DNA of 64,000 nucleotides from Chitinophaga tropicalis (GTDB lineage Bacteria; Bacteroidota; Bacteroidia; Chitinophagales; Chitinophagaceae), in NCBI RefSeq assembly GCF_009758205.1, contig NZ_WRXN01000002.1, forward strand, positions 248,001 through 312,000. The letters run 5' to 3'. This document shows, one piece after another, positions 35,920 through 43,613 of this stretch (its first letter is position 1; each line of letters starts with the position of its first letter). Position numbers and translations under genes: made by a program. The notes beneath the pieces were generated by a model, which worked only from the letters and a program-made list of their open reading frames with translations, searched no databases and was not told the DNA's origin.

Positions 35920-36786
35920 TTATAGTTCGGTCAGCTTGCCGTAAGTCTCCGGCCTTCTGTCCCTGAAAAACTGCCACACACTTCTCACTTCCTCTATCAT
36001 ATCAAGATCAAACTCTGCGATGAGCAACTCATCCTTATCCTCAGAAGCGCTGGCAAAGATCTGTCCGCGGGGATCTGTGAAATACGATGAGCCATAGAAC
36101 TTCCCCAGGTTCCAGGGCTTTTCAACACCAACACGGTTAATACATCCCATAAAGTATCCGTTGGCTGCGGCATGTGCTGGTTGCTCCAGCTTCCAGAGAT
36201 ATTGAGATAAGCCTGCCACTGTTGCAGACGGATTATACACTATCTCAGCGCCGTTCAATCCCAATATCCGCGCACCATCCGGGAAATGACGGTCATAACA
36301 GATGTAAACGCCCACCTTCGCATATCTTGTCTGGAACACCGGGTAACCAAGATTGCCGGGCTTAAAGAAGAATTTCTCCCAGAACCCTGAAGTATGCGGT
36401 ATATGATTCTTGCGGTATTTCCCCAGGTAAGTACCATCTGCATCAATCACAGCGGCGGTGTTATATAACACGCCGGCCTGCTCTTTCTCATACACAGGTA
36501 CTATGATCACCATGTTGTACTTTGCCGCGTAAGCAGCCATACGGTCGGTCGTAGGACCGGGAACCGTCTCGGCCGACTGGTACCACTTCGTATCCTGGCC
36601 GGGACAGAAGTACGGAGTACTGAATATCTCCTGCAAACAGAGGATCTGCACACCTTTCTGACCCGCTTCCTCAATAAGAGGAATATGTTTCTGTATCATG
36701 GCCTCTTTGATCTCCTCAATAGTGCCTTCGCCTTCAGTTTTCGGAAGGCTCATCTGGATTAGTCCTGATTTGATAATACGCGGCAT
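35920..36786 (-). CDS. Nitrilase-type beta-ureidopropionase (N-carbamoyl-beta-alanine amidohydrolase)
   Basis: 288 residues from the ATG at 36786 (PRIIKSGLIQMSLP); a longer frame to 36810 overlaps the upstream gene. The nitrilase-superfamily triad is visible: Glu53 in LCLQEIFSTPYF, Lys126 in GKYRKNHIPH and Cys163 in VYICYDRHFPD. The FFKPGNLGYPVF motif fits beta-ureidopropionases. It hydrolyses N-carbamoyl-beta-alanine (or the methyl form) to beta-alanine, CO2 and ammonia, the third step of reductive pyrimidine breakdown. Position between hydA and preT supports the assignment. Confidence 0.92.
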   Translation of the reverse strand: MPRIIKSGLIQMSLPKTEGEGTIEEIKEAMIQKHIPLIEEAGQKGVQILCLQEIFSTPYFCPGQDTKWYQSAETVPGPTTDRMAAYAAKYNMVIIVPVYEKEQAGVLYNTAAVIDADGTYLGKYRKNHIPHTSGFWEKFFFKPGNLGYPVFQTRYAKVGVYICYDRHFPDGARILGLNGAEIVYNPSATVAGLSQYLWKLEQPAHAAANGYFMGCINRVGVEKPWNLGKFYGSSYFTDPRGQIFASASEDKDELLIAEFDLDMIEEVRSVWQFFRDRRPETYGKLTEL

Positions 36787-36796
36787 AATAATGGAT

Positions 36797-38179
36797 TTAA
36801 ATAAAGGCATTTACCTTTTTACGTTTAATGAATTGCCCATAACCCCTGGGCACCAGGCATTCGCCTTCATCTATCGCTATCTGTCCTCTTAATAAGACAG
36901 TCTTTACTTTACCTGTTAACTCCCATCCCTCGTAAGCAGAATAGTCAACGTTCATATGATGAGTAGCGGCAGAGATGACATGCTTTTCCTGCGGATCGAA
37001 GATCACAATATCAGCGTCACTGCCCACAGCAATGGTGCCCTTGCGGGGAAACATGCCAAAGATCCTGGCAGGATTAGTGCAGGCTACCTCCACGTACCTG
37101 TTCAGCGTGATACGCCCTTTATGCACGCCCTCACTATACAGCAATTCCATCCTGTTCTCAATAGCAGGGTGGCCGTTAGGTATCTTCGAGAAATCATCCT
37201 TTCCCATCAGCTTCTGCTGCCACATAAAGGGACAATGATCTGTAGCCACTATATTGACAAGTCCCTGGTTAATGCCTGCCCATAATGTGTCCTGGTCTTT
37301 CTTTTGCCGCAACGGAGGGCTCATCACCCATTTAGCGCCTTCAAAGTTGCGCTCGTACAGGGAAGCGTCCAGTAACAGGTATTGAATACAGGTCTCCACA
37401 AACACCTTCTGGTTCCTGCGGGTAGCATTACGCACTGCGTTCAATGCCCCTTCGCAGGTAAGATGTACGATATATGCCGGACAGCCGGTATAATTGGCAA
37501 TATCGGCAAAACGGCCGGAGGCCTCTGCTTCCGTTACTTCCGGCTGGGAGAGATAATGATATAAAGGAGCAAGATTGCCCGCAGCTTTATTCTGGGCTAT
37601 GAGATAATCTATCATATCTCCATTGGTGGCATGAACAGTCACCATACCGCCCTGTTTCTTCACTTCCTGCATAAGGGCCGTCATCTGCCGGTCATCTATC
37701 ATCAATGCGCCCTTATAGGCCATAAAGGTTTTAAAAGAGGTGATACCTTCTTCTTCCACCATTTGTTTTATCTCTGCTTTGGTATGCTCATTGAAGTCTG
37801 TCACTGCCATGTGAAAGCTATAGTCGCCCACCGCTGTTCCCCGGGCACGGCCGTTCCAGGCGTCCAGTGCTTCATGCAGGGAATGCCCCTGTTGCTGTAA
37901 AACGAAGTCTATCACAGTAGTGGTACCTCCATGCAATGCGGCACGGGTGCCGGTTTCATGGGTATCGCTGGAGAAAGTGCCCATAAAAGGCATATCCAGG
38001 TGTACATGCGGATCAATACCTCCGGGAAATACCAGCTTGCCGGATGCGTCTATTTCCTTCTCCGCATTGAAAGGAAGATCTTTTCCGATAGCCTTCACTG
38101 TTTCTCCCTCTATGAAGATATCGGCTATATAATCGTCATTAGCCGTAATGATCCTGCCGTTTTTAATCAGTAGTGACAT
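36797..38179 (-). CDS. hydA: Dihydropyrimidinase
   Basis: 460 residues from the ATG at 38179, giving the family start SLLIKNGRIITAND; a further in-frame start at 38296 lies inside the permease gene. It is a cyclic amidohydrolase of the D-hydantoinase type: metal ligands H58 and H60 in GGIDPHVHLDM, the carboxylated Lys in FKTFMAYKGAL, His in VTVHATNGD and VHLTCEG, and Asp in VATDHCPF. It opens dihydrouracil to N-carbamoyl-beta-alanine. The start overlaps the end of the permease gene by 17 bp, showing translational coupling. Confidence 0.95.
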   Translation of the reverse strand: MSLLIKNGRIITANDDYIADIFIEGETVKAIGKDLPFNAEKEIDASGKLVFPGGIDPHVHLDMPFMGTFSSDTHETGTRAALHGGTTTVIDFVLQQQGHSLHEALDAWNGRARGTAVGDYSFHMAVTDFNEHTKAEIKQMVEEEGITSFKTFMAYKGALMIDDRQMTALMQEVKKQGGMVTVHATNGDMIDYLIAQNKAAGNLAPLYHYLSQPEVTEAEASGRFADIANYTGCPAYIVHLTCEGALNAVRNATRRNQKVFVETCIQYLLLDASLYERNFEGAKWVMSPPLRQKKDQDTLWAGINQGLVNIVATDHCPFMWQQKLMGKDDFSKIPNGHPAIENRMELLYSEGVHKGRITLNRYVEVACTNPARIFGMFPRKGTIAVGSDADIVIFDPQEKHVISAATHHMNVDYSAYEGWELTGKVKTVLLRGQIAIDEGECLVPRGYGQFIKRKKVNAFI

Positions 38180-39644
38180 AATTAACCTGTTGTTTATAAT
38201 TTCCGGGGGAAATGATGAAATAACTGGCGCCAGATATGAAGAATCCCACAAACCATGCATAGCTGTACAGGTGAGATATCCATTGAGGAACCGCATCGGC
38301 AGCTATCAGCTTTGTAGTGGTGAGAAAGCCGGGAATATTGGGTATTATGCCCAGCAGCAAGGCAATGAGGGCATGGCGGTTAAACCCGTTGGTAAAACTG
38401 TAGATGCCTTGCGGCTTATACAGCTCATCTACGTCCAGCTGCTGTTTGCGTACAAGATAATAGTCAGCTATCATGATACCGCCCACAGGGCCCAGCAGGC
38501 TGGAATAACCCACCAGCCAGGTAAAGATGTAGCCACTAGGATCTGCTACCAGCTTCCAGGGGAAAATAAGGATGCCGATGACTCCTGTAATATATCCACC
38601 CGTGCGGAAGTTGATACGGGAAGGAGAGAGGTTGGCAAAATCATTGGCCGGGCTTACTATGTTGGCCGCAATATTAGTGGCCAATGTCGAGATAGCTACA
38701 GCTATCATGGCTATGCTGACCAGTATCTTGTTATCAAACCTGCCGGCCAGCACTACCGGGTCCCATATCGTAGTACCGTATACGATAGTCGTAGCAGATG
38801 TTACCACCACACCTATAAATGAGAACAGCGTCATAGAAGTGGGCAGGCCCAATGCCTGTCCCTGTGCCTGGGCGCGCTGGCTCTTTGCATATCTTGTAAA
38901 GTCAGGGATATTGAGTGAAAGTGTGGCCCAGAAACCCACCATACCTGTCAGCCCGGGAATGAAGAACGCCCAGAACTCAGCATTGGAAGTAAAACGTGAA
39001 GGCTGTGTCAGGATAGGGCCTAATCCCCCGCTTACGGCATTGATGGCCCAGTAGAGCAATGCCAGCGCTGCCAGGGGAAGGAAGATAGCTTTGAATACAA
39101 GGAGTTTACGGATACTTTCAATGCCAAGATATACTACATACATATTCAGGAGCCAGAACAGGAAGAAGCAGATAGCAGGCCCGGTGGCCAGCCCGAAAGA
39201 CGCGGGGAATACCGGTGGCAGCGTTTCGAGTGCAGGTATCCACAGGTGAAGCATCTGGTATAAAGCAAACCCGCCTATCCATGTTTGTATGCCAAACCAT
39301 CCGCAGGCTACAATAGCCCTGAGCATAGCCGGTATATTAGCGCCTTTAATGCCAAAGCTGGCGCGTGCAAAAACAGGGAAGGGGATGCCGTATTTAGTGC
39401 CCGCGTGACTGTTCAGCAGCATGGGGATCAGGACTACGGTATTGCCGGCAAAAATAGTGAGGATAGCCTGCCACCAGTTCATACCACCTTCTATCAGTGA
39501 ACTGGCCAGCATGTAGGTAGGGATACAGAGGCTCATGCTGATCCACAGCGCAGCGTAGTTCCAGGTGTTCCAGGTCCGTTTTGACGGGGGAACAGGAGCC
39601 AGATCTTCACTGTATAAAGCGCTCGTTTTGGTTGATGTGTCCAT
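38163..39644 (-). CDS. NCS1 family nucleobase:cation symporter
   Basis: 493 residues with about 12 membrane helices and NCS1 motifs: SEDLAPVPPSKRTWNTWNYA at the N-terminus, LIEGGMNWWQAILTIFAGN, and FPVFARASFGIKGANIPAMLR. NCS1 members take up uracil, allantoin, hydantoins or related rings with a cation. Placement between the aminotransferase and dihydropyrimidinase genes of the pyrimidine operon makes uracil, thymine or the dihydro forms the likely cargo. It lies 9 bp after the aminotransferase gene. Confidence 0.93.
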   Translation of the reverse strand: MDTSTKTSALYSEDLAPVPPSKRTWNTWNYAALWISMSLCIPTYMLASSLIEGGMNWWQAILTIFAGNTVVLIPMLLNSHAGTKYGIPFPVFARASFGIKGANIPAMLRAIVACGWFGIQTWIGGFALYQMLHLWIPALETLPPVFPASFGLATGPAICFFLFWLLNMYVVYLGIESIRKLLVFKAIFLPLAALALLYWAINAVSGGLGPILTQPSRFTSNAEFWAFFIPGLTGMVGFWATLSLNIPDFTRYAKSQRAQAQGQALGLPTSMTLFSFIGVVVTSATTIVYGTTIWDPVVLAGRFDNKILVSIAMIAVAISTLATNIAANIVSPANDFANLSPSRINFRTGGYITGVIGILIFPWKLVADPSGYIFTWLVGYSSLLGPVGGIMIADYYLVRKQQLDVDELYKPQGIYSFTNGFNRHALIALLLGIIPNIPGFLTTTKLIAADAVPQWISHLYSYAWFVGFFISGASYFIISPGNYKQQVNYVTTD

Positions 39645-39653
39645 AGTTTATGT

Positions 39654-41006
39654 TCAGATTACATATTGGTCAGCTATACTCAGCGCCTCATCTATCATGG
39701 CCAGCCCCTCGTCAGCTTCTTCCCTGGTAATGCTCAGCGGCGGCGCAATGAAAACATAGTTCCAGCGTATAAAGGCATACATGCCCAGCTGCCTCAGCTT
39801 ACCTGCCACTTTATTCATTACGCTCATCTCATCTGCCGTAGCATTGTAAGGCGCCATCGGCTCTTTGGTATCCCTGTTCTTCACCAGCTCTATACATCCC
39901 AGCAGGCCTGTGTTCCGGAAATCGCCTATACAGGGATGATGCGCTTTCATGGCCTCTATTCTTTCCTCTATATAAACACCCATAGCGGCAGCATTCTCTA
40001 TCAGGTGCTCATCTTCATAGATCTTCAGTACTTCCACAGCGGCGGCACATGCAACAGGATGAGCAGAATAGGTAAGCCCCAGCCATAATACTTTATCATC
40101 AAAATAACGGGCGATAGTATCGCTCACTATCAATGCCCCCAAAGGGATATAGCCGGCAGTAATTCCTTTTGCGGTGGCTATCATGTCAGGTACAACACCA
40201 TGAAGATCGCAGGCAAACCATTTGCCCGTGCGGCCAAACCCGCTCATCACTTCATCAGCTATGAGCAGGATACCGTATTTGTCACACAACGCCCTCACTT
40301 TCTGCAGATAGTCAGGCGGATATTTAATACAGCCGGAAGTACCGCTTTCGCCTTCCATGATGATGGCAGCAATGTTCTCCGGTCCTTCAAATTCAATAAC
40401 ACGTTCAATATGGCTGACACATTCCCGGTTGCAGGTGCTGATCTCTTTTCCCCACGGACAACGGTAACAGTAAGGGTCTTCCACATGTACGATATTAGGC
40501 ACCTGTTGAGAGTCGTGCATCAGTTTACGGGGATCGCCACCTGCGGTCATAGACCCATAGGAAGCACCGTGAAAAGCACGATAGCGGGCTATGATCTTAT
40601 GTCTGCCGGTGTATAACCTGGCCAGTTTGATGGCATTCTCTATAGCACTGGCGCCACATACGGTGAATAACGATTTCTGCAGGTTGCCGGGTGTGATGGC
40701 AGCCAGCTTCTTACCCAGCTCTCCACGGGCCTGGGTCACGCAACCGGGTGTGACGTAACTCACTTCCTGCATCTGCTTCATAACGGCATTGGCAACACGC
40801 TGATTACCATGTCCTATGTTGACATTAATGAGACCCGAGGAAAAGTCGATGTAACGTTTATCATCATAGTCGTACAGGTAAACACCTTCTGCACGCTTAA
40901 TGGCAAGAGGGGCTATGCCCTTTTGTTTGCTCCATGAAAAGAGAGTGTAATCCAGGTTATCCTGTATGATTTCCTGGGCATTCGATATAGCAAGTGTATC
41001 TGACAT
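39654..41006 (-). CDS. Class III aminotransferase, probable beta-alanine transaminase
   Basis: 450 residues of the fold-type I, class III group (acetylornithine/beta-alanine type). PLP Lys is K280 in TAKGITAGYIPLGA; the ADEVMSGFGRTGKW block and FRNTGLLGCIELV near the C-terminus are typical. In this operon it should convert beta-alanine (or 3-aminoisobutyrate) to malonate (or methylmalonate) semialdehyde, the step before MmsA. The CYRCPWGKEISTC stretch with several cysteines is seen in taurine- and beta-alanine-pyruvate aminotransferases. The true amino acceptor is not deducible. Confidence 0.9.
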   Translation of the reverse strand: MSDTLAISNAQEIIQDNLDYTLFSWSKQKGIAPLAIKRAEGVYLYDYDDKRYIDFSSGLINVNIGHGNQRVANAVMKQMQEVSYVTPGCVTQARGELGKKLAAITPGNLQKSLFTVCGASAIENAIKLARLYTGRHKIIARYRAFHGASYGSMTAGGDPRKLMHDSQQVPNIVHVEDPYCYRCPWGKEISTCNRECVSHIERVIEFEGPENIAAIIMEGESGTSGCIKYPPDYLQKVRALCDKYGILLIADEVMSGFGRTGKWFACDLHGVVPDMIATAKGITAGYIPLGALIVSDTIARYFDDKVLWLGLTYSAHPVACAAAVEVLKIYEDEHLIENAAAMGVYIEERIEAMKAHHPCIGDFRNTGLLGCIELVKNRDTKEPMAPYNATADEMSVMNKVAGKLRQLGMYAFIRWNYVFIAPPLSITREEADEGLAMIDEALSIADQYVI

Positions 41007-41022
41007 ATCGTATTTAATTAGG

Positions 41023-42480
41023 TTAACTCATCCAGTTCACCCCTTCTTCGGGGTTCCATTTTGTGGTGCTCTTCTTCAGTTTTGTCCAGAACTCTATTGA
41101 ACTTTTACCGGTTATATCTCCCACACCGAATTTACTCTCATTCCATCCGCCAAAAGAAAAAGGTTCACGGGGTACGGGAACGCCTACGTTAACCCCTATC
41201 ATACCGGCGCTGGCTTTCTCCATTACATAACGTGCCATGCCGCCGTTCTGTGTGAATACCGAGGCTGCATTACCGTAAGGACTGGCATTCTCAATATCCA
41301 GTGCCTGGTCCAGTGTATCGGTACGCAGTATACTGATCACCGGGCCAAAGATCTCTTCCCTGGCTACGGCCATATCCGGTGTTACATGATCTATTACGGT
41401 TGGCCCTACATAGGTGCCATTCTCTTTACCATTCACTGTGGCGCCCCGGCCATCTACCAGTATACGGGCGCCTTGCTGTTCTGCTTCGGTGATATAACGT
41501 TCTATTCTTTCCTTGGATTCCCGGTTGATCACCGCACCCAGGTTTTCTCCGGGCACTATCTTCCGTGCTTCCTCGCAGATCTTATCTATAATATGGTCTA
41601 CCGATCCAACACCTACCATGGCAGACGCTGCCATACAACGTTGTCCTGCACAGCCGCTCATAGAGGCTGCAATATTCTGGGCCGTCATGTCAGGTTTGGC
41701 GTCAGGCAGCACCAGCAGGTGGTTCTTGGCGCCTCCCAGCGCCAGGCAGCGTTTCAGGTTCTGGGTAGCGCGGCGGTATACTATCTTCGCTACTTTAGTA
41801 GATCCCACAAATGAGACAGCCTCGATACCGGGATGATCGCAGATGGCATTGACAATCTCACTGTCGCCATTTACAATATTGAATACCCCGTCAGGCAACC
41901 CCGCTTCCTTCAGCCATTTTGCTATCAGCGTAAGACTGAGAGGCACCTTTTCGGATGGTTTCATGATCATGCAGTTACCCAGCGCTATAGCATTGGGAAT
42001 GGTCCAGTTAGGGACCATAGCAGGAAAATTGAAAGGTACAATAGAGGCTACTACGCCAAGTGGAGCATGAGAGGTGCGGCATTCCACACCTTTGCTGACT
42101 TCCAGCACCTCGCCGGTAATAAGCTGGGGCAGAGAAGTGGCAAATTCAGTCAGTTCAATACATTTCTCTACTTCAGCAACAGCCTCGCCCATGGTTTTGC
42201 CATTTTCCTCGCTTACCAGGGCGGCCAGTTCCTGTAAATGTTGTTCCAGTAAATATTTATAACGGAAGAATACCTGGACCCGTTCTTTGACAGGTGTTTT
42301 GCTCCAGGCGGGGAAGGCTGTGCGGGCGGCTTCTACCGCTTCGTCAAGATCGGCTGCTGTGGAGCAGGGTATTTCGGCTAACAAGGTCCCATCCAGTGGG
42401 GAGGTTATTTTTAAAGTCCTTTCTGAGTGTGCTTCCTTTAGTTTGCCATTAATGTAATTTTTAATACTTCCATATTTCAT
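41023..42480 (-). CDS. mmsA: CoA-acylating methylmalonate/malonate-semialdehyde dehydrogenase
   Basis: 485 residues of the aldehyde dehydrogenase superfamily, MmsA type: catalytic Cys in SGCAGQRCMA, NAD-binding FVGSTKVAKIVYRRA, and the C-terminal EPFSFGGWNESKFG block. It oxidises malonate or methylmalonate semialdehyde to acetyl- or propionyl-CoA, feeding the end of pyrimidine (and valine) degradation into central metabolism. It is the first gene of the seven-gene operon, preceded by a 319-bp region with an 11-bp tandem repeat and a palindromic site. A weak -7-like TAATTTAG lies on the minus strand near 42529-42536. Confidence 0.93.
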   Translation of the reverse strand: MKYGSIKNYINGKLKEAHSERTLKITSPLDGTLLAEIPCSTAADLDEAVEAARTAFPAWSKTPVKERVQVFFRYKYLLEQHLQELAALVSEENGKTMGEAVAEVEKCIELTEFATSLPQLITGEVLEVSKGVECRTSHAPLGVVASIVPFNFPAMVPNWTIPNAIALGNCMIMKPSEKVPLSLTLIAKWLKEAGLPDGVFNIVNGDSEIVNAICDHPGIEAVSFVGSTKVAKIVYRRATQNLKRCLALGGAKNHLLVLPDAKPDMTAQNIAASMSGCAGQRCMAASAMVGVGSVDHIIDKICEEARKIVPGENLGAVINRESKERIERYITEAEQQGARILVDGRGATVNGKENGTYVGPTVIDHVTPDMAVAREEIFGPVISILRTDTLDQALDIENASPYGNAASVFTQNGGMARYVMEKASAGMIGVNVGVPVPREPFSFGGWNESKFGVGDITGKSSIEFWTKLKKSTTKWNPEEGVNWMS

Positions 42481-42536
42481 GTGCCGGGGTATTGGAGTTG
42501 ATCAGATTCGTCGTACACCATTAATATACTAAATTA

Positions 42537-42570
42537 ATCGGTATAAAACCGATATACCGGAAAAATACCG
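42537..42570. promoter_or_regulatory. Palindromic operator-like cluster upstream of mmsA
   Basis: ATCGGT-N5-ACCGAT (42537-42553) overlaps a CGGTAT...ATACCG pair, and a second ATACCG follows at 42565-42570. The cluster is about 57-90 bp before the mmsA start and next to a weak -7-like box, the expected place for a regulator of the pyrimidine operon. No binding protein can be named. Confidence 0.4.
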
Positions 42571-42600
42571 TGGTGCTGAATAGCTACCGCAATACATACA

Positions 42601-42688
42601 TTAAACATGCTTTAAACATGCTTTAAACATGCTTTAAACATGCTTTAAACATGCTTTAAACATGCTTTAAACATGCTTTAAACATGCT
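42601..42688. repeat. Eight perfect copies of an 11-bp tandem repeat
   Basis: The unit TTAAACATGCT is repeated eight times without error (88 bp). Degenerate copies with 7-8 of 11 matches continue to about 42710, and a weaker one precedes it. It lies 120 bp upstream of mmsA and downstream of a histidine-kinase terminator, so it is in the promoter region of the pyrimidine operon. The period equals about one helical turn, which would place every copy on one face of the DNA. Confidence 0.97.
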
Positions 42689-42744
42689 TAAGATATGCCT
42701 GAAACATACCTGAAAGGAGGAGATGAAGGGAAGGAACGATACAC

Positions 42745-42774
42745 AAAAAGAACCCCGGAAGCAATTTCCGGGGT
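42745..42774 (-). terminator. Intrinsic terminator of the histidine kinase gene
   Basis: On the minus strand a 9-bp stem ACCCCGGAA/TTCCGGGGT is followed by TCTTTTTG, 26 bp after the kinase stop codon. It isolates the kinase from the pyrimidine operon. Confidence 0.85.
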
Positions 42775-42799
42775 AAAGATAAATAGCTATGGATATGGA

Positions 42800-43513
42800 T
42801 TAGATGCTGACTGGTATCATCACCGTAAACGTACTTCCTTCATCCTTCTTACTGCTCACCTCAATCTTTCCGCCCATCAGCGCTGTCAGCTCCCGGGCAA
42901 TACTGAGCCCAAGCCCTATTCCGCCAAATCTTAACTGAACATCCTCCGCAAGGGTATAATATTCCCGGAAAATATAGGGAAGATGCTCAGAAGGGATACC
43001 TTTGCCCTGGTCAGTTACTTCTATACAGAAGAATTCATCCCGGGTAAAACAACTGAGGGTCACCACAGTTTCCGGCGGACTATACTTCAGGGCATTCATC
43101 AATATATTGTTGATCACCTGGTTCAGGTATACCCTGTCCGTTAATACCTCTGAAGGGAAACAGTCAGGAATATGCTTTACAACGGAGATCTGCTTCTCTA
43201 TAAACAGGGGCAGCATAGATAACAGCAGGTTATCCAGCCATTTACGGAAGTTAAAGACCTCCTGTACCAGTTGGAATTTCCGGATATCTTCATGCCGGAC
43301 GGTCTGCCGGATCCGTTGAAAAGTGTCTGTAAGGTTGCCGGCGGCAGAAGAGATCATCTCCAGTAATTCGTTAACTGTTTTAGTATTGCCTTTCTCCATC
43401 TCATCTTTTAATAAGCTGGCGGCTGTGACAATACCGTTTACCGGGGTGCCTATCTCATGCAGGGCAGAATGGAAAATAGTGATGATCTGTCTTTCAGAAC
43501 GAGGGTTACGCAT
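42800..43513 (-). CDS. Soluble histidine kinase (no sensor domain)
   Basis: 237 residues consisting only of a kinase core: phosphoacceptor His in FHSALHEIGTPVNGIV, N-box NNILMNALKYSP, G1 VTDQGKGIP, F-box YIFREYY and G2 GIGLGLSIAREL. There is no transmembrane segment or recognised input domain, so it is cytosolic and must receive its signal from a partner. It follows the hybrid kinase gene by about 100 bp on the same strand, with a terminator after it. It could crosstalk with the hybrid kinase. The H-box has Gly-Thr-Pro where Arg-Thr-Pro or Lys-Thr-Pro is commoner. Confidence 0.9.
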   Translation of the reverse strand: MRNPRSERQIITIFHSALHEIGTPVNGIVTAASLLKDEMEKGNTKTVNELLEMISSAAGNLTDTFQRIRQTVRHEDIRKFQLVQEVFNFRKWLDNLLLSMLPLFIEKQISVVKHIPDCFPSEVLTDRVYLNQVINNILMNALKYSPPETVVTLSCFTRDEFFCIEVTDQGKGIPSEHLPYIFREYYTLAEDVQLRFGGIGLGLSIARELTALMGGKIEVSSKKDEGSTFTVMIPVSI

Positions 43514-43613
43514 GAAACGAATTTCACTATCCCGGAACAGAAAGACAATACGGCAATAGGACTATTTTTCTACTTCTTTGGGAGTACAATGTCCTGCTGT
43601 GGCGCATTTCGGG

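Noticed and set aside
38180..38296. Longer N-terminus of dihydropyrimidinase
   Set aside because: The extra 39 residues lie in the permease gene and do not resemble the family; the ATG at 38179 gives the expected start.
38148..38822. 224-codon plus-strand frame opposite the permease
   Set aside because: Its sequence is unlike any protein and mirrors the codon pattern of the permease on the other strand.
42601..42710. CRISPR array
   Set aside because: The units are contiguous 11-bp repeats without spacers, and no cas gene is near.
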